Source: Adiantum capillus-veneris | Taxonomy: Eukaryota > Streptophyta > Polypodiopsida > Polypodiales > Pteridaceae | DNA: 64,000 nt | Direction of reading: 5' to 3' | NCBI GenBank assembly: GCA_014529385.2 | Contig: CM043966.1 | Coordinates: 37,483,239-37,547,238 of the forward strand | Part shown: piece by piece, positions 9,918 to 22,300 of the stretch | Layout of the letters: each line of letters starts with the position of its first letter | Position numbering within the stretch: position 1 is the first letter of the stretch | Position numbers and translations under genes: made by a program | Notes under the pieces: generated by a model | The model's input: only the letters and a program-made list of their open reading frames with translations | Told to the model about the DNA's origin: nothing | Database searches by the model: none

Positions 9918-11468
9918 CTATTGAAACTGATGGCTGGAGAGACTCTTAGTGAGTGCATCCGCTGTGTTCTCTGATGTAGGAATCTTCACTAAATCAAGGC
10001 TCTTGTTTGCCAGGCATTCACGACTGAAGTGATAGCACGCATCAATGTGTTTCGTTCTGGAATGAAACACTGGATTGTTAGCCAAGGCAATAGCACTTTG
10101 ACTATCACAATGAAGAACTGGTGTACACTGCTCCAATCCAAGATCTTTCGCTAGGCGAGCAAGCCAAATAGCTTCTTTGCATGCTTCACTCAATGCAACA
10201 TACTCTGCCTCTGTGGTAGAAATGGATGTACAATCTTGAAGAACAGATCTCCAAGAAATAGCAAAAGCAGCAAATATGTAAATCCAACCTGTTGTTGATT
10301 TACGACTATCAACGCAGCCTGCATAATCACTGTCTACAAATCCCTGAATGGATAACTCTCCACGACCATAGCATAATTGTCTATCTGTAGTGCCACTCAA
10401 GTATTTGAGAATCGACTTGACAGCATCCCAATGCTTTTTACCAGGGTTAGACATAAATCTGCTGACAACTCCCACTGCATGTGCAATGTCAGGTCTTGTA
10501 GCCACCATGGCATACATGAGACTACCACAAGCTGAAGCATAAGGAATTTTAGCCATCGCAGCTTTTTCCTCAGCAGATTTGGGACAATTGTTCTTGCTAA
10601 GTTTCAAATATGTAGGCAATGGAGTACTCAATGCCTTCCCCTTCTGCATGTTGAAACGATCAAGAACCTTGTGCACATACTCTTTTTGAGAAAGGTACAA
10701 CAACCTCTTCTTACGATCATGAGTAATGCGCATACCCAAAATGTGATTGGATTCACCCAAATCTTTCATGTCGAATTGACTTTTCAGCTTGGTTTTAAAG
10801 TCAGCAATGTCCTTCTTAGAATGACCAGCAATAAGCATGTCATCTACATAAAGGATAAGCATAATAAGCTGTCCATTTGGTTGTCTTTTCATGTAAAGAC
10901 ATGGATCCTCATTACTGCGCTTATAGCCTAGGGAACGCATAAATGCATCAAACTTTTTATACAATTGTTTGGACGATTGCTTCAAGCCATAGAGACTTTT
11001 CAGAAGCTTACAGACCAAATGTTCCTTGCCCTTGAGAAAAAACCCTTCAGGTTGTTGCATATAAATCTCTTCCTCTAGATCACCATGTAAGAAAGCTGTA
11101 ATGACATCCATTTGATCAAGCTCCATATCTTCAGTGGCAACCAAAGCAAGCAACATTCTTAGTGTCGTCATCTTGACCATTGGAGAAAAGATTTCCTGGA
11201 AATCTACACCATATTCTTTCTTGAAACCTTTGGCCACTAAACGAGCTTTGTAATTCTCAACATTGGATGCAATCTTCTTCTTGTAAACCCATTTACAAGG
11301 CAAATCTTTCCTACCTTTTGGCAATGGAACAAGTTCCCATGTTTTGTTCTTTGCAATGCTGGATAGCTCCCTCTTCATAGCATGTTTCCACTGAACCTTA
11401 TCATTGGCTAGCATAGCCTCTTTGTAACAAGAAGGCTCACCACTATCTGTCAGCAACACAAAGTCCAC
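9918..11468 (-). CDS. Copia-2 reverse transcriptase and RNase H
   Basis: A 516-residue open segment on the - strand covers the whole copia RT and RNase H. Visible landmarks are WELVPLPKGRKDLPCKWVYK, DQMDVITAFLHGDLEEEIYM, the catalytic Y-V-D-D (YVDDMLIAG, encoded at 10839-10850), YASACGSLMYAMVATRPD, and RNase H (SDYAGCVDSRKSTTGW, TTEAEYVALSEA, HCDSQSAIALANNPVFHS). The catalytic residues look intact. The segment begins just after an in-frame stop at 11502, so it is the C-terminal part of the pol polyprotein rather than a separate gene. It is the best preserved enzyme in the left half of the window. Confidence 0.9.
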   Translation of the reverse strand: MDFVLLTDSGEPSCYKEAMLANDKVQWKHAMKRELSSIAKNKTWELVPLPKGRKDLPCKWVYKKKIASNVENYKARLVAKGFKKEYGVDFQEIFSPMVKMTTLRMLLALVATEDMELDQMDVITAFLHGDLEEEIYMQQPEGFFLKGKEHLVCKLLKSLYGLKQSSKQLYKKFDAFMRSLGYKRSNEDPCLYMKRQPNGQLIMLILYVDDMLIAGHSKKDIADFKTKLKSQFDMKDLGESNHILGMRITHDRKKRLLYLSQKEYVHKVLDRFNMQKGKALSTPLPTYLKLSKNNCPKSAEEKAAMAKIPYASACGSLMYAMVATRPDIAHAVGVVSRFMSNPGKKHWDAVKSILKYLSGTTDRQLCYGRGELSIQGFVDSDYAGCVDSRKSTTGWIYIFAAFAISWRSVLQDCTSISTTEAEYVALSEACKEAIWLARLAKDLGLEQCTPVLHCDSQSAIALANNPVFHSRTKHIDACYHFSRECLANKSLDLVKIPTSENTADALTKSLSSHQFQ

Positions 11469-11501
11469 GCCTGGAACAAACCGTTCTGGTGGATGTGAGA
11501 C

Positions 11502-12211
11502 TCATTGAGATCTCCTCGGCTGATCAGAGCTTGTACTAGCTTGTGTAGTAATTGGCTCTGGAGCTATCTGTACAGGAGGTGATACATCGAAAAATGTCAC
11601 TTTCCGGAATTCAACCTCTTTTGTTGGCTGCCTATGCATCTTGGTCTCATTGAAGACAACATCACTGCTACGAATTACTAATCGAATTTCCGGATCCCAT
11701 AAACGATAGCCAAATTGACCATCCACACCATAGCCAATAAAGATGCATTTCTTGGACTTAGGGTCAAGCTTAGCACGCAACTCGTTGGGTACATGTGCAT
11801 AAGCTTCGCAGCCAAATGTACGGAGTTTTTCATAAGACAAATTATGTCCTGACCATAACTCCAAAGGTACACGAAACTGTAATGAAGCATGTGGTGATCT
11901 ATTGATCAAATACACAGTAGTGTATAATGATTCAGCCCAAAACGCTTGCGGTAAATTAGCCTGTGATAGCATAGACATAATCCTCTCTTGGATGGTCCTA
12001 TTCATTCATTCGGCAACACCATTTTGTGCAGGGGTATAAGGAGCTGTAAACTCGCACTTAATTCCCCTACTTGAACAGAAGTCTGCAAACTCTTTGGAGA
12101 CATATCTCCACCATTGTCTGAGCGTAAAGCTTTCAACTTATGTTCAGACTGAGTTTCCACACTAGATAAGAACTTTTTGAAACAAGAAAAAGTCTCATCT
12201 TTAGACTTCAT
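11502..12211 (-). pseudogene. Copia-2 integrase, C-terminal half
   Basis: Two overlapping segments continue the integrase: 12211-12002 (KALRSDNGGDMS, then out of frame) and 12005-11502 (MNRTIQERIMSMLSQANLP, LINRSPHASLQFRVPLELW, TFGCEAYAHVPNELRAKLD, KKCIFIGYGVDGQFGYRLWD). A frameshift near 12060 separates them, and a stop at 11502 separates this part from RT. The upstream boundary is another in-frame stop near 12220. Confidence 0.85.
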
Positions 12212-12220
12212 GGCATAAAC

Positions 12221-13546
12221 TCAAACATGTCGTGTTGCATCGTCAATGAATGTAACATAATAAGACGCACCACCATGGGATTTAGAAGGCATAGGCCCAC
12301 ATAAATCACTATGTACAAGCTCTAAGTGCTTTCTTTCTTTGTCAAAAGACTGTGTACGATGTGCTCGTGTTTGCTTACCATATTGACAGTGTTCACAAAA
12401 GGGAAAATCAAAAAATGATAAAGACGGTAAGTAGCCCAAACGAGAAAGAGTTTCCATTCCCTTCTTTGACATATGACCTAACCGGCTATGCCATAAAGCA
12501 ACAGTTGGCAGCTCGGTTACAGAAAGAACACTGTTCTTGTCAGATACATAAAGAGGATAAAGTGTACCAACTTTAGAACCATGGGCTAAAATAAGATGAC
12601 CTTTCGCAATACACCAAGACTGCTGATGAAAAGTGACTTTGTAACCCAAGTCATCAAGACGTCCAACCGAAATCAAATTTCGTGTCAAAGCTGGAACATG
12701 ACGCACATTATGTATGGTAAACCTCACCCCATTTGCCATAACCATAGCAATATCACCTATGCCCACAATGTCACATGAGTAGCTATCACCTAGCGTAACA
12801 GTGCCAATGGTTTCCTCATATGTAGTAAACCAATGCCTATGAGGTGTGACATGCAACGAAGCGCCTGAATCAAGAATCCATGTATGGGACACTTCACCAC
12901 TAACAAGTAGCTCTGCTCGCATAGAACTCTGCAAAGATAGAGTTTCTTGTGCATCATAAAATACATCATTATTTTCAGTCAACATATTGATGTCTTGTGC
13001 ATCACAATCATCTTGCACTATGTTCAGTTCTTCAATCTTAACCGAACTCTTTGGTTTCTCCTCTTTCTCATCATTGTCTTTGCCTTTGCTTATACCTTTG
13101 TCACGCTTCCAAGCATAACAATCCTTCTTTATGTGACCAAACTTATCACAATAATGGCATTGAACATTGCGACGACCAGGAGATTTTGATCTACCCTTTG
13201 AAGCATCTCTATTGCCCTCTTTCTTGGATTCACGATTCCAAGAATGACCTTTACGTTGTTTTCCATCCTTTTGCACATAATGAGCTTCACCATGATGTGA
13301 GCTATCCATAGCCTTGCGGCGCATTTCCTCTGACAAAAGAGAACTAGTGACATCAATGTACGCTAGCGTACCATTAGGAGCAAAGTTACCGACAGCTGTG
13401 CAAAAGATATCCCATGAGGGTGGCAATGAACAAAGTAAGAAGATTGCTTTCATCTCGTCATCAATATTGATATGTTGTGTACGAATCTGAGCAAATAGAG
13501 AATCAAAGTCATTAATATGACTGGCAACACTGGCTGACTCCTTCAT
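12221..13546 (-). pseudogene. Copia-2 gag C-terminus, zinc knuckle, protease and integrase N-terminus
   Basis: This 441-residue segment contains gag sequence (MKESASVASHINDFDSLFAQ), a CCHC knuckle (CHYCDKFGHIKKDCYAW), the protease active site D-S-G (WILDSGASLHVTPHRHW), the GAG-pre-integrase region (ALWHSRLGHMSKKGMETLSR, FCEHCQYGKQ) and the start of the integrase core (LVHSDLCGPMPS, VTFIDDATRHV). It is in frame with both neighbours and is bounded by single stops, so the ancestral polyprotein was continuous. Confidence 0.9.
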
Positions 13547-13564
13547 GCGAAGGTTAAACAGTTT

Positions 13565-13891
13565 TCACATCATGAAAACCTTATTACTTGCCGTATCTTT
13601 TTCATAAGTGTTGCATAACTTTTGCCATAAAGCATAGGCAGATTCACATTCTAGCACTGAAAAGTATACTGAATCAACAAGGTGCAATCTAATAGTAGAT
13701 ATGCATAGCTCATCAAGCTCCTCCCACTGAAACTGAGTCAAATTCATCTCTTCAGTCCGTGTCGCATAAATAATAGGCAATTTCTGTTTCTTTTGGACAA
13801 GCACATCTTGCATCTGATTCTTCCAAAGCTGAAAATTAGTGCCATCAAACTTCTTTATGTCATAAATGTCACGGTCTTTGCTAGTAGACAT
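13565..13891 (-). pseudogene. Copia-2 gag N-terminus
   Basis: A 108-residue segment begins at the ATG complement at 13889-13891 (MSTSKDRDIYDIKKFDGTNF). It carries the usual copia gag opening (KFDGTNFQLWKNQMQDVLV). A TGA near 13562 separates it from the rest of gag in the same frame. Upstream, toward 14060, is untranslated leader. Confidence 0.85.
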
Positions 13892-14199
13892 GGTGACAAA
13901 ACTACCAAAAGATTATGGGAAAATTTCGGCAGAGTCTCCTTTGTATTTGGGACTATGTCAACCAAAATACGAGACAAAACGACCAAGCATGTCACTCACA
14001 AAGCATAAAAGAGAGCAATGCCTCTCAAAAGCACACTGTATAGAGACCAACTGAGGTGCATAAACAATCAAACTGACCATAGACTGCCAACTCGGCATCA
14101 AAAGCACCTATACCACTCCATACATATCCTATGGCGAGGCCTCGTAAGGGATGCTCCAGCTACCTGTATCACCGAAGGTATCTCCAAATTTGAGAATAC

Positions 14200-14480
14200 C
14201 CCAGTTCAATGAAAACTTGTTCGGTGGCGTTCCACCACAGTGCAGCGCTGCTAGTGAGATGATTTGATGCGCATTTTACCATTTCACGTTAGGGGAAGTC
14301 TTCATCATGAAAATAGTCATCTAGCTGACTAACCCATGCTAGAACCGTGCTAGCATCTTTACTGCCATCAAAATTCTTGAAAGTGAAGGCTTTTCTACTA
14401 ATTTTGTTTTGCTTGGGGACCGGTGCAGATTCTATGTGTGCAAAATGCAATAATTTATCTTCAAGTTCTTGCCTTCGCAT
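14200..14480 (-). pseudogene. Ty3/gypsy-type gag fragment
   Basis: The - strand segment 14480-14289 reads KAFTFKNFDGSKDASTVLAW then VSQLDDYFHDEDFP, which resembles the start of a Ty3 retrotrans_gag domain (FDG...W..Q.D.YF...). After an apparent frameshift the reading LTSSAALWWNATEQVFIEL (about 14250-14200) looks like the next gag helix (normally L.G.A..WW). The rest of gag is missing; Copia-2 sequence begins to the left. The associated LTR and primer site lie at 15440-16115. Confidence 0.65.
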
Positions 14481-15439
14481 GTGTTCATAGTGAGGGATTG
14501 TTGTTGTAGATTGGCAAGCTGTTCAGCAATTGTGGGTGCTTGTAGAAGGTGTGCCATGATTGCTTGCTTTTTCTTTTTTTTCCCCTTTTTTGTGTTTTTA
14601 AATAATTATGCTTAAAAGGGCTATATGGTGATATTTAGAGATGCAATATGTAGAATAAGTAAAAGGGAGTAAATAAATAACAGAAATGAAATGTACTTAG
14701 TTGAGAAATTGCATTGGTGTCAAGTCCAGAATGATGATGCGCTAGGAAATTGCCAAAAATGTGAGGGGTCAAACGGTTCGTCTGCGAGTCGGTCGAGTTT
14801 TGTGGCGTCCAATCTCCCGTATCCGAGAAATAATGGCAATACAATTGGCAATTTTATGTTAGTGGTCTCCGTCAAATGGAATTGAATGTTACTTATGAGC
14901 TCCATGTTGCCATAGAGGATAGTCGTTAATGAGGCGCGGCCTTTGATGATTGTCAATTAATCATCGCAATTATCTTTGTTGAAGAGGATCGACCGGATTG
15001 GCCAAAAATCGTGGTGACTGGAAGGGATAAACTACTGCCACTAGGCCAAAGGAGCAAGTATTCTTCATTTGTTTTAATGCTCAGTTGCCGATCTAGGGAC
15101 GGATTTTCTTTTGATGCTCGGTTGATTTTCTTTTGATGCCCGATTGCTGGCCTAGGGGCAGGATGTCCACCCTCTTATTTGTACTTCAACTTTTTACGGC
15201 TTGGCTTTAAGGCCACACCTTTATTAAAAAGGTGTGAACTGCATGGTGAAAAGGTAAAGACAACAAGCTTGCAAAACAGAGAACGATTGCGCCAGGGAAA
15301 GGAATGGATGAAGCTTTGAATTTCCACGAATCCTTGCATCTTTGTATTGCAAATTCGATGAATTGCAATCTGGAGTTTGTCGATTCGAGGAATTTACTTC
15401 TTGAAATTGTAATATGATGCCGATTAATTCAACAACCTC
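14481..15439 (-). other. Leader of the truncated Ty3-like element
   Basis: About 960 bp lie between the gag fragment and the primer-binding site. No convincing coding sequence is present on either strand. This is the expected place for the 5' untranslated leader of the element whose LTR is at 15453-16115. Confidence 0.5.
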
Positions 15440-15451
15440 GCTCTGATACCA
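15440..15451 (-). other. Primer-binding site (initiator-Met type)
   Basis: The + strand GCTCTGATACCA is the exact complement of TGGTATCAGAGC. It lies one base from the LTR end, so the element reads leftward on the - strand. Confidence 0.85.
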
Positions 15452-15452
15452 C

Positions 15453-16115
15453 TATTGGGTGAAGGGGCGAAGACCAGTTGCTTAAAACTATTCAACACAT
15501 GCTCACAACATCACCATCAACCTTTCCACCTCTTTCCCCAATTTCCAAGCACACACATACACACCTAGACTATGACACACACAGAGAACATGGAATTGAC
15601 ATAGACAACAAGATTGTAAGAGAGTGTAAGAGAATTGTAAGAGATAGAGACTTGATTAGAGAGTACACAACAAATTAAGCATACCATAAGAGAGTAGAGA
15701 AGAGAATCTGCAGGAGAAAGTCCTAAATCTAGCCCCAAACTCCACTACACCTATTCTTGTGGAGTTTGGTAATAATATATTATTTATGAGTTTTAGGTGC
15801 CAAAATTTGAAACCCCTCTTTTATAACCACTTCACTTTTGTAATGAGTGAAGCTCATTAGTTCTTGCATGACCCATAAGGGGAAGTTCCCACTACAACTA
15901 TTTACAGAGCCATAGTGGCTTATTGAAATGAAAATCTAAAACACTGTGTGAGTATAAAATGGCCGAGAGTAATTGCCTGCACCTCTTCGTCAACTCCTTG
16001 CATTCCACTCTACAAAATCATCATCATCAACTCAGTTAGAAAATAAATAGACAACACATAATTAACCATTACGCCAGCTAACCACTACAACAGGAGGATG
16101 CCCAGTCTCGTAACA
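15453..16115 (-). repeat. 5' LTR of a truncated Ty3-like element (663 bp)
   Basis: On the - strand it begins TGTTACGAGACTGGGCATCC and ends at CACCCAATA beside the primer site. It is recognisably homologous along its whole length to the + strand LTR at 26237-26941 (shared TGTTAC.AGACTGGGCA, GGCCATTTTA/GCCATTTTAC, GTGTAGTGGAGTTTGGGGCT). The last bases are TA rather than CA, probably a point change. No partner 3' LTR is found on the left. Confidence 0.85.
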
Positions 16116-16999
16116 TAGCATAAGCTAATTTCATCCTTAAAATGTGCCAACTTGGAGATCCCTTTGTTATTCACCTTCTGGAAACTTACCTCCAAAAGGT
16201 ATTCAAAGATCCTCCTCCAGGCTTGGAGAGCCAAGGGGACCAGTATAATATGGAGCACTTGGAGTATTTGAAGGTCTCCCTCCTTTCCATGATCGTGTTG
16301 CTTTATTGCAGTTTCTTACTATCTCCCCATGCAGCTACCTAGTTTTAGAAAATCCCAGTTTGGAACTAGAATTTTGTCATAAACTTTAGCCTCCTTCTAA
16401 GGGCTTTCTTGCAAGAAGATCTAAAATAATTTTTATTTTCACTCCCAACATCTCCTGAGAAGTCTTCAAGTTGCAAACCTATCTATTACAAAGTGAATGT
16501 AAAGAAGCCCTTTCTTGATCAGTTGATGCAAGAAGATCTAAAATACTTTTTATTTTCACTCCCAACATCTCCTGAGAAGTCTTCAAGTTGCAAACCTATC
16601 TATTACAAAGTGAATGTAAAGAAGCCCTTTCTTGATCAGTTGATGCAAGTAAAGTCATAATGTAATGCAAACAATCATCTTTTTCAAACCTTCACTTGAA
16701 ATCGATCAAACCAATAAGGATTTTGAGCCTAGGAATGTAGACTTTTGATTCATTGATTAAGCCTAGGAACCCTATCCATATTTTTTTTATCATAACACCC
16801 CATAATGTGTGCAATAAGGTAGCCACTTTACAAATTTGCAATTTAGAAGTCTTTGTGGAGGCCCTAGAGTACACAATGCAAAAAGTCCTTTTAAGCCAAC
16901 TAGAACTTATATGTGTGACATGAATGGAACAACTTACACATGTTCAACACTCCAACTTGAGTTAAAAGCACACCAAAGAATGAAGACATAAACAAAGGC
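16116..16999. repeat. Unrecognised interval with a 117-bp tandem duplication
   Basis: I recognise no gene here. The block starting GCAAGAAGATCTAAAATA at 16411 is repeated at 16528, with few differences, ending near 16644. The right part may be decayed 3' sequence of the Ty3 pol remnant that follows. Confidence 0.7.
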
Positions 17000-19330
17000 T
17001 ATGTTATGCAATCTATCTATAGGGAGTGGATTTTACTTGAGGCACTAGGTCTAACATCCACGTGAATGAGGTTGATAGCCATACATTAACATAAAAGGAT
17101 TGAACCTTGTAGAAACATGTTTATCACTATTATAAGCAAACTCCAAAATTGGGAGCTAGTCTTCCTAACCAGATTATTTCTTACTTACATAGGCATGTAA
17201 GATATCTTATATGACTTGATTTAGCCATTTGACCATCAGTTTTGGGACGATCAATCAGACATAAAATTAATTTAGTATACAAATTGTGGAATACCACTCA
17301 CCAATTGTGGCTATTAATCTTACAATCACAACCACTTACGATATTGGTGGGTAAACCATACAACTTGTAAAGGTTCTCCACAAATAACCTTGCTAATTCC
17401 AGAGTTTTTACCATGTTCTTTGTAGGATGAAACTACATATCTTACTAAGACGGTCAACCACAACCCAAATGGAATTATGTCCATGTATAGTAGTTCATAG
17501 GGACTTTCCCACTTGCCATCTCTCTCTAAAGGATGAAGTAGTCCTCCTACTTTGAATCTTTTTGCCTTATCAACCTAACACTTTTGGAAATGAATCACAT
17601 AGTCTTGTACATCTTTATGTAAATGCATCCGGTAGAATTGCCATACAAGTGCATATGTATTTCTTATAATGGGACGGCCTACACAAGGACTATCATGACA
17701 CTCCTAAAGGATTTGGCACCTGATGTCATTGTTGGCCAGTACGCATACTCTCCTCTTGTGGAGTAAGTAACCCCTATCAATGGAAAACTCTTTCCATGTA
17801 TTAATTTTATCACTAGTTAGAGTGGAACTTTGTATAGAGCCATCCTGAACTAGCTTCAGTGGTGGTAAGCTCTTGTTTCATAACATGACTCCACACCTTG
17901 GAGTAAGACTGATTATGTTTGCACTTGCCCCTAAGAGATTGTAGAAATTCACATTGAATTTTTGTAAATGCAAGAGCATTTGTCTTAGGTGGGTGGCTCA
18001 AAGCATCAACTACTACATTGTAATGACCTTTAGGGTACCTTAACTTGCAATCATACTCTTGGAAAATTCAACCCACCTGGCCTTCTATCCCTTCAAATCT
18101 TTTTGCTATGCAAACGAGTTGATGCTTTCATGATAAAAAACAATCTCAAACTAAGAACCATACAAATAATGTTGCCATTGCTTAAGGGCATGAATAATGG
18201 CATTAAAGCTCTCTCTCATAAGTAGAGTAATTTTTTCAAACAAAACCTAACCTCTTACTTTCAAAGGCCACATGCTACCCTTCTTGCAAGAGCATTGCAC
18301 CTATGGCCTTGTTACTAGTATCCGCCTCAAGTATAAATGGCTTGAGAGGATCAACTTTAGCTAGGATGGGTGTGGTAGTTAAGCTACTACAAGCTCATCA
18401 AAACTACATTGTTGCTTGTTGCTAAAGGCCTTGCCCTAATTTTTAAATTGGTGTGTCATAAGAAACACAATCTTAGCATATTCTTTGATGAATTTAAGAT
18501 AATAGCCTACCATACCTAGAAAAATCTGAAGTTCTTCTAGGTTTTTTGATGAGGCCATCATAAAATCACTTCAACCTTTGCTGAACAGATTTGAAGACCA
18601 ACATAAGAAATTACATGCACCAAGCAATTGATTTTAGTCCTACGGAAATCACACTAAATGTTGAGCTTAGCATAAAACTTATGCTCTTATACTAGATCAA
18701 ACACCAACTTTAGGTGCATAAGATGCTCTTCTTTAGTAGCACTATAGACTTAAAATGCATCCAAGAAAACAATGACAACGTTTCTTGCATATGGACTTAT
18801 CGTGTCATCTATCGTAATCAAGAAGGTGACAAGGGGGTGGTAGGTGGGTTGGCTAAACCAAAAGGCATAACTAAACCAAAACTTATGCTCTTATACTAGA
18901 TCAAACACCAACTTTAGGTGCATAAGATGCTCTTCTTTAGTAGCACTATAGACTTAAAATGCATCCAAGAAAACAATGACGAAGTTTCTTGCATATGGAC
19001 TTATCGTGTCATCTATCCTAATCAAGAAGGTGACAAGGGGGTGGTAGGTGGGTTGGCTAAACCAAAAGGCATAACTAAAAACTATAGAATCCTAGTTTTT
19101 TATGGTTACTTCATTCAAGGCATGGTAGTCTACACAAATGCACATAGAACCGTCTTATTTTCCAGCCAATAAAATTTGTGCCACCCATGGCAAAGGACTA
19201 GGTCTAATGAAACTAGGGATTGAATAGTCAACTAATTGCTGCTCTACTTCCATGGATTCCATATGACTTAGCCTATAAGGATGCTTACTTATAGGTTTTC
19301 TACAAGGGACCGGATCAATGCCATGTTGCA
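17000..19330 (-). pseudogene. Decayed Ty3/gypsy pol (RT, RNase H, integrase)
   Basis: Reading the - strand through many stops shows RT near 19330-18480 (HPYRLSHMESMEVEQQLVDY, MCICVDYHALNEVTIKN, then FLDAF where F/Y-x-D-D is expected). RNase H is near 18420-17990 (PLKPFILEADTSNKAIGAML, YSTYERELNAIIHALKQW, RYPKGHYNVVVDALSHPP). Integrase with an H2C2-type zinc region and core follows near 17700-17000 (ALVWQFYRMHLHKDVQDYV, then YMDIIPFGLW). Order and content are Ty3/gypsy. No gag or protease is found upstream, and no LTR pair can be assigned, although the LTR at 15453-16115 lies just to the left. Confidence 0.8.
18673..19080. repeat. 204-bp tandem duplication inside the Ty3 RT remnant
   Basis: The segment starting AAAACTTATGCTCTTATAC at 18673 is repeated at about 18877 with a handful of differences (for example GACAACG against GACGAAG). 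It covers the RT palm (the FLDAF region), so that motif is present twice. Confidence 0.9.
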
Positions 19331-22300
19331 TTCAACATTCTGGTGGTAACCTTGGAGGCAAATATTGCTCGAAGACATCTTTATAATCATGTAGCAGTTG
19401 ATTTGGAGTTGATATGCTACGTACTCAAAGAGATGATTCTTAGCATGTTCATGAGTAAACATAGAAGAAGAGTTAGAATGTTGGGTTGACAATAATAATA
19501 TCTCATACCTTCATGAGATGTACATTGGCCTTACAAAATGGCACAATGTTGGGACTTATGTACACTTTTTAGATATATTCAAAGCAAGAACATTAACAAA
19601 GAGCACAAGGCCCAAGAAATTGGCAATAATCCTAGATGAGTGGAAGAAGGTTCATAACCCTTATGTGTAGCATGGAAAGCATGCTTGTAAACTTCTTATC
19701 AAAGTCATTGCATTCTTATGCCACTAGAGGATGGAGAGTTTAAGCCCTTCCAAATAACAACAGTTATGAATGACATAGGGGTTTAAGAGACATCTAAAGA
19801 TTTCAACAAAGAAATGGTGAAAATCCAAAGCAAAGAGATTTTAGATATAGTAAAGTTAAATACAAGAAACATCATAAAGGTAGAGGAGACCATTCATGTC
19901 CTAGAGGAAGAGCTTGATCACTTGTTTTGCACAACAACCTTGTCCACCTACAAGGTAAACACTAAGGAGTATGTATTGCTCCATGATATACATACTCTTC
20001 TCTAAGAGAGACTACTGCTTTGCTATTCTTGAAGAGTGGATAGAGCATGATAAAAGCTTTGTGGACTACAACACACCATGAACTTGATAAGTTCATTGAT
20101 CGGTCTTCTATTAGAAAACCTGTGCTAAATGTTGTCCAAAGGTATAAAGAGCAAGGGCTTACCATATAAGAAGAGTTCCATCAAATATTGAAAATAATTC
20201 ACATGGGTAGAGAAGGTGCAAGATAAAGCAAAGAGAAATAGCCAATATTTTCCATTGACCTTTGGAAAGCGGACCTTTTTGAAGGGATGAAAATCCTAAG
20301 GTAAGACAAACATTTTGTAAGCACAATGTTTACACCATTGAAGCTTTATTTCAATTTAACTAATTTTTATTTCTTTATACAAATGGACATTGTGGACTTT
20401 GACAAGTTTTGGGGAGAGGGAAGGGATTAAAGCTTTGGATCTGAAGATGGACCAAATTTTGGGCCATTACATTAGGAAGCTCAACAAGGAGACAATAGCT
20501 ATCTATCATAGGAAGCTTTCCTAATCACCCACTCTCCCCATGCTTGCATTACTAGCTCTACCAATGGTGGTAGGTTCACATCGAATGTGCATTGGAGTGG
20601 ACAAAAACATACTTATCAAAAATCAAGAAGCTATTAGAGTCTTTGCACTTACTTCATGATTTATGGGCTCAAGGAGTGCATACTATGGTAGGCTATGTCC
20701 TTGCCTCTTCTAGTGATAGAGGCAAGCAATTGTAGGGTTGCAAGAAGCAAGAGTACTTGAAGTGGAGGGAAAAAATTAAAAATCATGATGTTGGCTCAAG
20801 CAGCCAAACTTGGTCCTTGTATTATTCTCCATTTTCTTCCTTGCCTTTCTCTAGTGGAAATCCATTGTAAAAATGTTTCACTTGCAAATGACCTATTGTA
20901 TGCATCTTTCCTATTTTGCATACTCCTTTGTATAGATGTAGCAACATCAAGATTTTTGAGTTTTTTTCTTTTTGCTTCTTGTGATCTTGTCATATGCCAT
21001 GCTTTTTTATAAAACCATTGGAATACTTCAAGCAAGCTATTACATTTTTTAGCTCCTCCACTCTGTCTACTGTGCTTGAAAAACTTGGTTCTTGCTCGGT
21101 AGAGGGACTTCTCCATGCCTTGAGTAGACAAAATTGACAAGCTTCTATAGTTCTAGTTGCTTGTGAGCATCCTGGAGTAGGGAGGCTCAAGGGGGGGTCT
21201 ACTGCGGGCAGGAAGTCTTGCTAACCCTGCGTGTTTCAAGGATGGTTATTGAGACTACTGCCCAAGGGCAGTGGGTTTGCTCCACTGGGGAGCACCTGGT
21301 CCGCTTCACCTTCGCTCATTTGATGGGTGCCTATGCCCCTCATTTTGGCCCCGTCGAGAGGCAAAGGTTGCTTTGTTTTGGTCTGCTTGGGATCAACAAG
21401 GGTATGCGTTATACACCTTGATGGAAATGATCTCAGTAGGAAAGGGCTTTGGATCCCTCTTTGGTCAGAGATCTACAGATTCTTGATGGGCTGGTTCTCA
21501 AGAGTTTCTCGGTGGGTGGCATACGTCCTCCACTTGGGGTTTTTTTTACCAAGGCTGATTCTTGGCTATGGTGCATGGCTCTCCATAAAAGCCTTGGGAT
21601 TGCTTCTTGTGTGTTTTTATCAGATTGCTTTGCTTTGACTCCTTCCAAGTGATCAATGGTTGATAAAGTCTCTTTGATTGGTGATGGAGTTCATGACTCC
21701 CCCCATATGTAGCACTAGCTTTTTCTTCTTCTATGATACATCTGTTTTGCAACTATGTTTGGATGTCCTAGTCCTATGTGGGAGGTGACCATTCTGGTGG
21801 CAGAGGTTTGGTTGCCTGTAGCACTCATGCAGATCCTTAGTATTATGCTCTACTCGAGGGTGGCTGACTACAAAGACTATAAATCTCTTTATGATATGGA
21901 ATTGTGGTAATATGGGGTGGCTCCCCTGTTCACCTTGTCTGTGTGTTAGATGTTTTGTTGATGCCCTAGCTTGGCTTGTGAGCAAGGCTTGCCATGTAAA
22001 TTTTTTGATGAGTTCAATACTACTCATGGTGGTGAGTTTTGCCCAAAAAGAAAAGATATGTTGCACAAAAAAAAGAATTCATCCAGATCTTATGCAAAGT
22101 GTTGAAGAAAATTAGCAAAATCATAATTCACAACTATTAACATGTAGTGTGTGAAGTGCTTTGAGCTTCAAGTGGGGTTTAACCTTGGCTTGATACTCTA
22201 GATCAAGCCCATATATGAAGCCCCACTCCTTGTGAAACTCATTTATACCCTCCAACTTTAGGTTGATGTCTTTGTAGTTGGCTATATACTAGGTAAGCAT

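Larger units (their letters stand above)
9577..14060 (-). mobile_element. Copia-2: Ty1/copia retrotransposon, nearly complete pol, no 5' LTR
   Basis: Read on the - strand, this element has gag, CCHC knuckle, protease, integrase, RT, RNase H, a purine tract (CAAGTGGGAGAA) and a 3' LTR at 9577-9835. Its damage is light: three visible in-frame stops (after 13565, 12221 and 11502) and one frameshift near 12060. It sits inside the Copia-1 3' LTR, so it is younger than Copia-1. No matching 5' LTR or primer site is found upstream of gag; sequence related to a Ty3-type gag begins by about 14230. The right boundary near 14060 is approximate. Confidence 0.85.

Noticed and set aside
21218-21650. Possible LINE endonuclease (GAYAPHFGPVERQ)
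   Set aside because: Resemblance is limited to one short motif, with no catalytic residues or RT nearby.
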